A stretch of 64,000 nt of DNA, taken from Stomoxys calcitrans. Lineage: Eukaryota > Arthropoda > Insecta > Diptera > Muscidae. The translations under genes were made by a program, and so were the position numbers. The notes beneath the pieces are model-generated. The model did no database searches, had not been told where the DNA came from, and was given only the letters and a program-made list of their open reading frames with translations. Positions 51,901 through 61,235 of the stretch are shown piece by piece. Each line of letters opens with the position of its first letter. Position 1 is the first letter of the stretch. The stretch covers positions 193,778,098 through 193,842,097 of the forward strand of contig NC_081552.1 in NCBI RefSeq assembly GCF_963082655.1. Reading direction: 5' to 3'.

Positions 51901-53787
51901 TGGGGAACGGTTGGTTTTAGTTCCCTTTCCTTTGGGAGCGGGTAGTTTTAGTAATCTTTTCTTTCGGAAAGGGTAGTTTTAGTACCCTTTTCATTGGGGA
52001 AGGGTAGTTTTAGCACCCTTTCTTTTGGGAAAGGGTAGTTTTAATACCTTTAATTTGAGAGAGGGTAGTTTTAGTACCCCTTCCTTTAAAAAGGATAGTT
52101 TTAGTACCCTCTCCTTTGGGAGAGAGTAGTTTTAGTAACCTTTCCTTTAGAAAAGGGTAGTTTTAGTACACCTTCCTTTGAAAAAGTGTAATTTTAGTAT
52201 CTTTTGTTTTGGAAAAGTATAGTTTTAGTAATATTTCCTTTGGAAAAGGGTCGTTTTAATACCCTTTCCTTAGGGAACGGGTAGTTTTAGTACCATTTTC
52301 TTCGGGAACGGGTAGTTTTAGTACTCTTTTTTTCGGAAAGGGTGGTTTTAGTACCCTTTTCTTTGGTAAAGGGTAGTTTTAGTACAATTTTCTTTAGGAA
52401 TGGGGAGTTTTAGTACCCTCTCCTTTAGAAAAGTGTAGTTTTATTAACCTTTCCTATAGGAAAGGGTAATTTTAGTATTCTTTCCTTTTGGAAAGGGTAG
52501 TTTCCTTTCCTATGGGAATGGGTAGATTTAGTACCCTTTGATTTTGGAAATGTTAATTTTAGTACCCTTTCCTTTGGAAAATGAGAGTTTAAGTACTCTT
52601 TCCTTTGGGAACACGTAGATTTAGTAGCCTTTTCTTTTTGAAAGGGTAGTTTTACTACCCAGTCCTTTGAAAGATGGTAGTTTTAGTCCTCTTTCCGTTT
52701 GGAGGGGGTAATTTTATGAATCTTTCCTATGGGAAAGTGTAGTTTTTTTACCCATTCATTCGGGAAAAAGGTAGTTTTTGTACCCTCTCCTTTGGGAAAT
52801 TGTAGTTTTAGTACTCTTTCCTTTGGGAAAGGGTAGTTTTAGTACTTTTAGTTCTTTAGTACTAATTATGAATTTTTTACCGGATTATGACGAGATGTGG
52901 TTTGCAAATATATGCCCGAGGTGGTGAGTATCCAAAGTTAGGCCCAGCCGAACTTAACGCCTTTTAACTTGTTCTGAATTATATGTGTTGTTTTTTTTTT
53001 CTCTTTTTGAAAAACTTTCCTATAGCTCAAATTTTACTATAATGCTTATGCTGTAAAAAAAGTTACCCCTTAAATTGGCAATTTTTTATCAATATATAAC
53101 AAATGCCCCAATTATTGTTTAGAAGATTGGAATTTTTGAATAGATTTTGTCAAAAGTTAATAAGTTTTAATTTAATATCAGCTGAGAGTGTGTGTTGAAA
53201 TTAGCAGACAAATTTTTCTGAGTGTAGCACATTCGGAACAAAATAGGACTCCTATGAAATGCCTTTGGTAGTAAAGTAAAATTTTCCCCCTGAAATTTTG
53301 GTAGAAGTGGACATGGAAAGGATTAGACTAAAACACCGAACCATTTAATGTATGATCTGAGAAGGTGAAACATCCATATCTCAGTCATAGGAAAATGCTA
53401 CGTAGCAAATATTATTTAAGAAATGCGAATGGTATTACAATGTTGGGAAAATTTGCGCTGTCCTCTGCATTTTCTTCTCTTCATATCCAATGTTCGATGC
53501 CTATATAAGTTTCTTCAGGACAACAATCCTAGCCGCTATGATCCTTAGCCACATCTTATGCTTAAACTAATGATTGATGGTAGCTTACCTCCAATGCACA
53601 ACATGAATTTATTTTCACTAACACAGGCCACACCATTATTTGCATTGCACTCCCCACAAAAGGCATCCGCTTGACGACTGCAAAGTGCCCCAATTACAAC
53701 AATGATAATCTAAAATCATAATGATAATAATTACATTTAACTATGGCAGGGAGCTGAACACATTTCACTTACCGCTAACATAGACAT
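45796..53787 (-). CDS. Gene 3: secreted Thr-rich mucin with CBM14 chitin-binding domain (4 exons)
   Basis: Minus-strand exons 53773-53787, 53589-53709, 45992-47207 and 45796-45925: 1482 nt, 493 residues, phases 0, 1 and 2. Signal peptide MSMLAIIIVVIGALC with likely cleavage after QADA. Two Cys-rich modules (FCGECNANNGVAC, VFQCPGVDDYC, GPIC; then CGKCNGVADGGYTC, TMC, HCPDAQIC) cover residues 22-165. About residues 165-425 are a Thr-rich mucin segment built of TTTTE/TTTTEP repeats, expected to be heavily O-glycosylated. A complete CBM14 follows, with cysteines spaced 16, 5, 13, 13 and 8. The architecture fits peritrophic-matrix or intestinal mucins. Intron 2 (6.4 kb) holds a DINE, SINE tails and a 4.1-kb minisatellite; the other introns are 63 and 66 bp. 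A TATA box and a poly(A) signal frame the model. Confidence 0.82.
45992..47207 (-). CDS. Gene 3 exon 3 (Cys modules, Thr-rich mucin segment, first part of CBM14)
   Basis: Acceptor TTCTTTCTAG|GT at 47208 and donor ACGAT|GTAAGT at 45991. The open frame continues upstream into DINE sequence (to 47376), but that part is intron: the upstream splice partner restores GGVPDTTNVFQC. It carries 404 codons, of which about 260 are Thr-rich, and ends FCAQQTIVGRYPYPNDLTC. Confidence 0.88.
46075..46860 (-). repeat. Coding minisatellite (Thr-rich) within gene 3 exon 3
   Basis: Tandem near-repeats of a 15-18 bp unit (plus-strand look GTAGTTGTGGTAGTTTC) encoding TTTTE or TTTTTEP. Lengths are multiples of three, so unit gain or loss keeps the frame. 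The long plus-strand frames over the same stretch are its antisense shadow. Confidence 0.85.
47215..48180 (+). mobile_element. DINE-1-like element, 5' truncated, in intron 2 of gene 3
   Basis: Begins inside the 5' region (GAAATTTTGCACTGGTATTC), has diverged central units and ends GGTGGTGGATACCAAATATT, a decayed palindrome and CACTTTTAATTGTTTTAT. It lies 7 bp from the exon 3 acceptor. Confidence 0.72.
48355..48515 (-). repeat. SINE body/tail
   Basis: AGCTCAATGATAAGAGACCT, CGACACCTCTTTGG and TCTCACAAATGTTGCCAGCA match the tail and body of the SINE at 60190-60430. The tRNA head is lost. Confidence 0.55.
48570..48725 (-). repeat. SINE body/tail, second copy
   Basis: AAGCTCAATGATTAGAAATG, GGGCACTTCTTCGGGGAGAA and ACATCACAAATGGCTCCAG: same order as the neighbouring copy, more diverged. 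Confidence 0.45.
48746..52863. repeat. 4.1-kb minisatellite of 31-bp palindromic units, with 800-bp higher-order repeats
   Basis: About 120-130 variants of a 31-bp unit: GGGAAAGGGTAGTTTTAG followed by TACCCTTTCCTTT. TAGTTTTAG recurs at 49751, 49782 and 49813, so the unit is 31 bp. Each consensus unit contains a 10-bp inverted repeat (GGAAAGGGTA and TACCCTTTCC) around the loop GTTTTAG. A segment with CAATTTCCTTGGGAACGGG recurs with its neighbours at 49371, 50191 and 50991 (820 and 800 bp apart), so blocks of about 26 units were duplicated together. A non-repeat gap lies at about 49030-49190. No open frame of note. Confidence 0.95.
52864..52977 (+). repeat. DINE 3' end abutting the minisatellite
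   Basis: ACCGGATTATGACGAGATGT, GTGGTGAGTATCCAAAG, a palindrome (AGGCCCAGCCGAAC, one mismatch) and CTTTTAACTTGTT. It closely follows the last 31-bp unit. Confidence 0.7.
53000..53080 (+). repeat. Tc-like element 3'-end remnant
   Basis: GAAAAACTTTCCTATAGCTC followed by AAAAAAAGTTACCCCTT resembles the family end at 36430-36468. Confidence 0.4.
53589..53709 (-). CDS. Gene 3 exon 2 (signal peptide core and first Cys cluster)
   Basis: Acceptor TATGATTTTAG|ATT at 53710 and donor GGAG|GTAAGC at 53588: 40 codons plus one base. Encodes IIIVVIGALCSRQADAFC, then GECNANNGVACVSEN and KFMLCIG. Confidence 0.8.
53773..53787 (-). CDS. Gene 3 exon 1
   Basis: ATG at 53787, five codons (MSMLA) and donor GCG|GTAAGT at 53772, phase 0. 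It supplies the start of the signal peptide. The intron to exon 2 is 63 bp. Confidence 0.72.
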
Positions 53788-53881
53788 GACGTACACAGTT
53801 TACAAATGTTGAAATTTTGGTTGGTGCGTATCACGCCAGGTGATCTCTCCTACTATGGCTATATGAAATACAAATGATTGT

Positions 53882-53888
53882 TTTTATA
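53882..53888 (-). promoter_or_regulatory. TATA box of gene 3
   Basis: CTTATAAAAAC on the minus strand, about 95 bp before the ATG. TCATTT and TTTCATAT lie 13 and 25 bp downstream as possible initiators. Confidence 0.5.
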
Positions 53889-53899
53889 AGCTTGGTGGA

Positions 53900-54290
53900 G
53901 ATGCTTAATTTCTCTTTCTTAAAAATAGAAGCAAAGACTGTCGTTATCGTCTCCTTCAATTTCAGATGAAATGATGTCCATATCTCCCATATTTACCCAC
54001 TATAATTTTCAAGGACAACATGTGATTAAACATCATTAGTGTTGAGATGTGAAAACACGAATTTCTTCAGCACCTTTCAAAAAATATTACGATTAATTCT
54101 AAAGCTTTATGGCCACCACATAAGCGTTCTGACGAACTGTCTATCTATGGCCGATAAGATGACATCTTTTATCACTTAGAGATTAGCGAGACAATGGCAA
54201 ATTACTTTGCTTCAATAGAGATTTATAAAATTATGGACATCATAATTTAGGTAATGGTAATTCTTCATTTCATAGAAGAGGGGGGACAAA
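53900..54290. other. Upstream region of gene 3
   Basis: AT-rich, no gene or repeat recognised. It probably includes the proximal promoter of gene 3. Confidence 0.35.
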
Positions 54291-54294
54291 TGTA

Positions 54295-54345
54295 GGCGGG
54301 TCAATTGCGGCGTGGCCGAACTTTGGATACCCTTCACCATTGATA
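54295..54345 (-). repeat. DINE 3'-end scrap
   Basis: GCGTGGCCGAACTTTGGATA and CCCTTCACCATTGATAT: half a palindrome and one subterminal motif. Confidence 0.4.
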
Positions 54346-54362
54346 TATTTTTAAGTTTTAAT

Positions 54363-54660
54363 AGAGCACCACAGACGCTGGAACTATGAGCCCCGATTTG
54401 TGTGGTGTCCATCGTTACCACAGGAAGCTTAGCTGAAACCTACCGGACGCTTCCACAGGTACCGGATGCTGCAAAGCTCCGTTTTAAAGCGAAGTAGCTG
54501 CAATGAGGCCGCGGGCAGTCAGCGATTTCGAGAGGAAAGTCTCAGTGAGGAGTCAGGTTGCACTGGCTCTTAATTAAATACTGAGGGCCAATGATACTCG
54601 AGATGACAAGGCGAGTTATTGGCGCCTTCAAAAAACCAATGGCCAACATCAGCGTCTTTT
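54363..54660 (+). repeat. R3 dispersed repeat, copy 3
   Basis: AGAGCACCACAGACGCTGGA, TGTGTGGTGTCCATCGTTAC, AAATACTGAGGGCCAATGAT and GGCGAGTTATTGGCGCC, as in copies 1 and 2. Confidence 0.6.
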
Positions 54661-54810
54661 CCCAGGTTAGGCGCGGCTAGAGGCGAGCGTCCGATCTGTG
54701 AGCAAGAGGCACGCCATAATGAGGGATACATGTGCAATCCCACAAAACCCATGCGGTTGGGGCACTGGACCAGTAACCCGCCCCCGGAAAACTATGAGAA
54801 AGAAAGGAAA

Positions 54811-56045
54811 AGTAACAAGAGCGTGCTAAGTTCGGCCGGGCCGAATCTTATATACCCTCCACCATGGATCGCATTTGTCGAGTTCTATGCGCGGTATCTC
54901 TTTTTAGGCAAAGAAAAAATATTGAATAAGAACTGTTTTGCTATTGGACCTATAACTAGTTATAATCCGATTCGGACCATAAATGAATTCTGAACATTGT
55001 AGAAGTCATTGTGTAATGTCTCAGTTCATTTGGATAAGAATTGCGCCTTGTAGGGGCTCAAGAAGCAAAATCGGGAGATCCGATTATATGGGAGCTGTAT
55101 CAAGCTATAAATCGATTCAGACCATATTGGACACGTATGTTGAAGGTCATGGGAGAAGCTGCCAAATCGGATAAGAATTGCGCCCCCTAGAGGTTCAAGA
55201 AGTCAAGATCCCAGATCGGTTTATATGAGAGCTATATCAGGTTATGGAACGATTTCAACTATTCTTACCACAGTTATTGAAAGTCATAACAAAACACCTC
55301 ATGCAAAATTTCAGCCAAATCCGATAAGAATTGTGCCCCTAAAAGATGAAGAAGTCAATACCCCATATGGGTTTATATGGCAGCTATATCAGGTTATAAA
55401 CCGATTTGAATCATACTTAGCATAGTTATTGGAAGTTATATCTTCCAATCAGCCAAATCGAATAAGAATTGTGCCCCCTAAAATCTGAAGAAGTCAAGAC
55501 CCCAGATCGGTTTATATGGCAGCTATACCAGGTTATAAACCGATTTGAATCATACTTAGCACAGTTATTGGTAGTCATAACAAAACACCTCATGCAAAAT
55601 TTCAGCCAAATCGGATAAGAATTGTGCCCCCTAAAAGCTGAAGAAGTCAAAACCCCAGATGGGTTTATATGGCAGCTATATCAGGTTATGCTCCGATTTA
55701 GATCATACTTAGCACAGGGGTTGGAAGTGATACCAAAACACTACGTGCAAATCAGGTGAGAATTGCGCCCTCTAGAAGTTCAAGAAGTCAAAACCCAAGA
55801 TCGGTTTATATGGCAGCTATATCAAAACATGGACCGATTTGGCCCATTTACAATCCCAACCGACGTACACTAATAAGAAGTATATGTGTAAAATTTCAAG
55901 CGGCTAGCTTTACTCCTTCGAAAGTTAAAGTGCTTTCGACAGACGGACGGACATGGCTTGATCGACATAACATGTCAAGTCGATCGAGGAGTTACAAACC
56001 GAATGACTAAATTAGTATACCCACATCCTATGGTGGAGGGTATAA
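54811..56045 (-). mobile_element. Complete DINE-1-like element
   Basis: Read on the minus strand: 5' end at 56045 (TATACCCTCCACCATAGGAT), short microsatellite, about five central units and the 3' palindrome at 54832-54846, ending near AACAAGAGCGTGC. The 153-bp core is recognisable throughout. Confidence 0.85.
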
Positions 56046-56046
56046 A

Positions 56047-59000
56047 AACAGACCCCCTAAAATCATTGCTGGCAACCTTCAGTCTGTGAGTGTGTTTTCC
56101 GATTAGACAGTGACCTGTCATGACGGACACAATGACTGAGACGTATGTTATAGCCAATGACATCAAAGCAGAAGACCTCTTCAAATCTAGATTAGGCTCA
56201 CAGCCCACTCTTTGTGACCATCAATCATTCGTTGTCCTACGAGCCTGGTGCTGAAAACTTAGCTTACATTTCGCTAGAGGCATACCCACAGATTCCAGTG
56301 TCCCTGGAGTGTGTAAGATAGTTCCTAATCCTGGAAGCTCGTCTGCTGTAGAATTCCCTGGGATATCTCTGTGGCCCGGCACCCAGAACAGGTGAATTTT
56401 GAATTGTTTTGCCATCTCGTTGAGAGATCTGCGACAGTCGAGGGCGGTATTTGTGTTCTGAAAAACTTTCTCTAAGGATTTAATGGCTGCCTGGGAAGAT
56501 TTTTATGCCAATCGTCATAATGACATTATTTTTTAACCATTCCACCACTTCTACAATTGCAAGGATCTCCGCTTGATACACACTGCACTAGTCGGATAAC
56601 CTTTACGATATGATCAGTTCTAGATCTTTAGAGTACACCCCAAATCCCATCTGGTCTAGTTTGGAACGATCCTCATAGGAGCCTATGTAACTTCTGTTAC
56701 CAGGGATATCGTAATTCCAATAGGTTATATCAGGAATAGTGGTACAGTACCGTCCATCAGACCACAGCACCATATACCATCATAGGTCTGACAATTTTAG
56801 TATCTACCCAATGCATGATACGCGCTCTCTTGCAGGTGTATGGGCAAGATTTGCCTTTCTTGCCCTTTCAAAAATGTTGGATTTGAAAATCAATTTCCTG
56901 TCCAGCAAAACATCCAGGTATTTCGCGCTTTCTGTAAATGGAACATTCTCTCCTCCCAAGGCGACAGATTCCACTGTAGGCAACTTGTATCTCCTGCTAA
57001 AAAGAACTACTTCTGTCTTGCACATGGATTTATACCTAGACCACTTTCGGTAGCCCACTTTGCTGTTGCACATAGAGCTTCCTAAAGTATATCTCTTACA
57101 GTGCTGGCAAACTTTCGCCTCACCGCAACTGCCACGTGATCAGCATACGTGACCACTTTACACCTTTTTCTTCCACAGTGGTCGAATATCCTTTACGATA
57201 TGATCAGTTGTAAATCTTTAGAGTACACCCCAAAGCCCACCTGGTCGTTTAGTTTGGAACCAACCGTAAAGAAATCTATGTAACTTCTGTTACCAGGATT
57301 AGTGGTACAGTACCGTCCACCAGACCACAACACCATATAGCATTATAGGTCTGATAACTGCAGTATATACCCAATGCATGACACACGGTCGAAACCCCTA
57401 ACTTTTGCCAATTGCTCTCTTGCAGGTGTATAGGGCAAGACAAGAAAATGTTGGATTTGAAAATCAATTGCATGTACAGCAATACAATCCAGGTATTTTT
57501 CGCTTTCTATAAATGGAACATTCTCTCCTTCCAAGGAGACAGGTTCCACTGCAGCCAACTTTTATCTCCTGCTGCTAAGAACTACTTCTGTCTTGCACGG
57601 ATTTATAACCAGACCACTTTCGGTAGTCCACTTTGCTGTTGCACGTACAGCTTCCTGAAGTATATCTCTTAGAGTGCTGGGTAACTTTCCCCTAACCGCA
57701 ATTGTCACGTCATCAGCATACACGATCACTTTTACACTGTTTGCTTCCACAGTGGTCGGGTAACCTATTCGATATGACCAGTTCTAAATCTTTAGAGTAC
57801 ACCTCAAAGCCCATCTGGTCGCCTACTTTGAAACCATTCGTATGGAAGTCTATGTGAATTCTGTTACCAGGGATATCGTAGTTCCAATCGGTTCCTTCAG
57901 GAATATTGGTACAGTACAGTCCACCAGACCACAGCACCATATAGCATTATAGGCCTGACAATTGCAGTATATACCCAATGAAATGACACGCGGGCGAAAC
58001 CCCGAAAGAACTACTTCTTTCTTGCACGGATTTATAACTAGACCACTTTCGGTAGCCCACTTTGCTGTTGCATATAAAGCTTCCTGAAGTATATCTCTAA
58101 GAGTACTGGGAAACGTTCCCCTAACCGCAATTGCCACGTCGTCAGCATACGCGACCACTTTTATGCCTTTTTCCACCAGAGACAGTAGAGGATACAGTAC
58201 ACTTCCTTGAGGTGTTCCTCTGCTGGCCCATCTTTTTAGATCCTCAGATTTCAAGCCTGTCGTAATGCATCTTTTAGTAAGTAAGTTATTAATAAACGTT
58301 CTTACAGTAGAGTAAGAAACTCCAACTCCTTTATGATTGACGTGGGTTTTACATTATTGAAAGCACCATCAATGTCAAGAAATGCTACCATTTTATATTC
58401 AGTGACAGCGAGAGAACCCTCTATGTAACCGACTAGGTCGAGAAGGGCTGTTTTAGTGGATTTGCCTTTAGCATATGCATGCTGCTGCCGCAACAGGCGA
58501 TCACCAGTGATCTTTGTCCTAAGATATGTTATTATCAACCTCTCAAAAGTCTTCAGCATAAAGGATGACAGACTAATAGGACGAAAATCCTTCGCCTTCG
58601 AAGTGAAAATCACCTCCGTGTCCCTCCATCCCACTGGTATATATGACATGATGATACCAGCAGAGTATATCTCCCTAAGCCAAGGAACCAGTCTATCAGA
58701 CACAGCGTGTAATTAAACCGGTGGTACATCATCAGGGCCTGGCGACTAAAAGGAGTCGAAACTTCTTATCGCCCAAAGGATTTTCTTCTCATACACAATT
58801 TCCCTAATAACCTCCGACGAATGCATAGCAGTGACAACCTCTTTTGGTGCCACGTTGTCCGTTGGAGAATTTCTCGCGAAATGTGTATCAACGAGCTGTT
58901 CTAATGTTTCCTTACTGGACATTATCCATACATTCTCTGACTTCTGCATATACCCACCGTAATAGGTCTCGAGGACAGAATCTTCCTTAGCCTAGAGGCC

Positions 59001-59461
59001 TCAGATGTATCCTCCACGGAGCTGCTGAATTCCACCCATGATTGTTCTGAGCTTTTCTCACATCGCCCTTATATTTTTTAGCTCAGCCTTGTAGATGTCC
59101 CAATCGTATGGTGCTCTTGTGGCTTTTGCTCTATTGAAGAGTTTTCTGCAGTCCTTCCTTAGACCAACCAGCTCTGGGGTGGGTCGCTGTTTGCCCCTTT
59201 TCTTGGCACTAGGACAAACAGAGACAAGCCAGTCATATAGGGCCTTTGTAATCCGCTTGACCATTATGTCTATATCCTCCACATTTTCCACTTCCTTTTC
59301 TGGCCTAGAAGGGATAGACGTGCAGAATTTGTACTATATTTTCTCCAAGGCTGAAACTAGTATAACGATGATCAGAGAAGCTGGGGTCATCCAATTCTTC
59401 CCAGTCGCATATTCTTCCACTTATGTCTTCCGATACAAAGGTAATATCTAGTACCTCCTGC
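56047..59461 (-). mobile_element. LOA/I-like retrotransposon copy with a triplicated RT segment
   Basis: Minus-strand order from 59461: endonuclease end (ISGRICDWEE, DHRYTSFSLG), linker (ENVEDIDIMVKRITKALYDW, PYDWDIYKAELKN), RT fingers (ISLSSFMLKTFERLII, STKTALLDLVGYIEGSLAVT, VAFLDIDGAFNNVKP), then three partial copies of the palm/thumb (YADD at about 58150-58125 and 57715-57690, and a third near 57140), RNase H (56415-56221; FKIHLFWVPGHRDIPGNSTA) and a decayed tail to about 56050. It continues, across a jockey-like insert, at 59936-60725. Confidence 0.8.
56600..58200 (-). repeat. Tandem triplication of an RT segment, period 574-590 bp
   Basis: TGAT/GACCAGTTCTA-type text before CTTTAGAGTACACC occurs at 56611, 57201 and 57775; downstream text (CCAGACCACA, TGCTGTTGCA, AACCGCAATTG) repeats in the same order. 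The junction CTTCCACAGTGGTCG recurs at 57170 and 57745, so the copies arose by direct duplication of the same joint. Confidence 0.8.
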
Positions 59462-59469
59462 CTGTTCCT

Positions 59470-59928
59470 TGTTGTTGTAGCAGTTTATTGTGTTTTATGT
59501 TTCGTCTGCTTGATTCTGTTGAGTGTCAAGACCCAAAAACTCTGCGACTAAGATGGGGTGAGTCGATAGGGGTCTGGTTCTGAGTCGAGGTCTGACTGGG
59601 CTGTTAAGCAATTGACGTGTATCGTGCGGTCCCTGGTTACAATCGGAACATACATTGCTCTGTAGAAGTTGAGGCGGCTGCATCTGCCGGAAGGTAATTG
59701 AGCCGGAACTACTCTGGTTTGCCGTAGGAGGTCAATTTCTTCTGGTGCAATGGAAGGCGGTCGTTCTCCAAGGACTGTATTCACCCGGTAGCTATTTACC
59801 GCATCTGCTACCGTGTCTGTATGAATGTTGTCTAGACCTGCTTGATATGCTGCTTAATCTAGATGTTCTCTCTTGTAGCGCTAACCCTTACGCTTTAGAT
59901 CATGTAGATCTACCTTAGCTGTTCCTGG
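59470..59928 (-). mobile_element. Jockey-like 3'-terminal fragment with target duplication, in LOA endonuclease
   Basis: 459 bp flanked by direct repeats AGGAACAG (59462-59469 and 59929-59936). The minus strand encodes NTVLGERPPSIAPEEIDLL, RQTRVVPAQLPSGRCSRLNF, a TRDRTIHVNCLTAQSD segment in a shifted frame, and LGLDTQQNQADET before an (CAA)n-like end (CTACAACAACAA). This is the tail of a jockey-clade ORF2 with its 3' UTR. The same insert is at 3071-3520. Confidence 0.8.
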
Positions 59929-59935
59929 CTATAAA

Positions 59936-60725
59936 GGTCGGTTTATCTCCTTTATTACAAATCGCCAGATTGCAACTTATAATATATTCGATAAGCAGCT
60001 TACACCTTTCGTTGACATCCGAACTTCCCCAAATCTGGTGAGGCTTCTCTTCCCTACCGAAGCGGCTTCACCCAGCGACTTAAGGTCTGAAGGCGGTATC
60101 TCTGAATAGTGTGCCATATATAGGGAAGCCAGCTAGTAATGCAATGCAAATTTGCCTATGAACAATCCATTAAGCAACTGGGCCAAATTTCCCACCGATT
60201 TAATTTTAAGCTCAATGATAATTGACCTCCTTTTTATAGCCTAGTCCGAACAGCAACACCTCTTTGGGGTGAAGTTTTTACATGGCAAAGTACCTCACAA
60301 ATGTCGCCAGCGTTAGGAGGGGATAATCACCGCTGAACAAATTTTTGATGTTTCTGCCAGGATTCGAACCCAGGCGTTCAGCGTCATGGATGGACATGCT
60401 AAACTCTGCGCTACGATGGCCTCCGCCAGCCTGTAATGAGACTTATTCATATCAAGGCTGGCTACTACTAAATCTTCAGTGCTTAGCGACGGAAGAAGAA
60501 AAACATTTGGACTACTCTTTGCAAGAATACAGACTCTGCTCATTCCCCGTACCCTAGAGTAGTTTAAATCATGGAATTCCTAATCCACGAACCATTTCCC
60601 CACACACCCGTTATTCCTGGATAAGAACTACGTCAAATCCCCCAGCCATCAGGAGGACCTTTAGTGCCGCCGAAGCGGCCTTACAATGGTGAAGATTTAT
60701 CTGTAAAAGCCGTACCATAGTCAGG
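59936..60725 (-). pseudogene. LOA-like ORF2 endonuclease, interrupted by a SINE
   Basis: Minus-strand pieces: ORF2 start (60720-60570; GGFDVVLIQE-like and GLGIP), MSRVCILAKSSPNVFLLPSL and SLDMNKSHYRLA (60543-60431), then after the SINE QIWGSSDVNER and NLAICNKGDKPTF (60050-59936). Confidence 0.65.
60190..60430 (-). mobile_element. tRNA-derived SINE in LOA endonuclease
   Basis: Read on the minus strand: GGAGGCCATCGTAGCGCAGA with A box, GGGTTCGAATCCTGGCAGAA with B box, body GTGAGGTACTTTGCCATG, and a tail ending AGGTCAATTATCATTGAGCT then TTAAAATTAAA. The fullest copy of this family in the window, about 240 bp. Confidence 0.75.
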
Positions 60726-61235
60726 TCCAGGTCCATAAAAGCAACATTTCTTATCCGACTTTGCAGAAATTTAAATCAATGAGTTGTGTTAGGCCACTCA
60801 AGATCCTTCATCAGTTTGGTCCAGATTGGTCCAGATTTGGATATAGTTGCCATATAGTCCGATCTCCCGATTTAAGATCTTGGGGCTATAAAAGGCTAAT
60901 TTTTTGTCGGATTTCGCTGAAATTTAGGACAGTGGGTTCTTTGAGGCTCCTCGATACACTTCTTTAAAACGGTCCAGACTTGGATATAGCTGCCATACAG
61001 ACCGATCTCTCGGTTTAAGGTCGTGGCCCCATAAAGGGCTCATTTATTATCCGATTTCGCTTGAATTTGACACATTGACTTACGTTTCGACATCCGGTCC
61101 TATATGCTTCAAATCGATCTATATTTAGATATAGCTGCCAAAAAGACCAATACTGAACCACGTTTTTTATTAGACCACTCAATGTTCCTACCGAATTTGG
61201 TCCAAATTGGACCATATTTGGATATAGCTGCTATG
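60725..61235 (+). repeat. DINE central repeats without ends
   Basis: Units with GGACAGTGGGTTCTTTGAGG, CAGATTTGGATATAGTTGCC and CTCATTTATTATCCGATTTC, of the type seen at 24900-25900. Confidence 0.7.

Larger units (their letters stand above)
47208..53588 (-). other. Gene 3 intron 2, 6.4 kb
   Basis: Donor GGAG|GTAAGC at 53588 and acceptor at 47208. It contains a DINE, two SINE tails, the 31-bp minisatellite, a DINE 3' end and a Tc-like end. The stretch 53090-53580 shows no repeat or gene that I recognise. Confidence 0.7.

Noticed and set aside
48746..52863. CRISPR array
   Set aside because: Units are contiguous with no unique spacers, variants are graded, and the setting is a eukaryotic intron.
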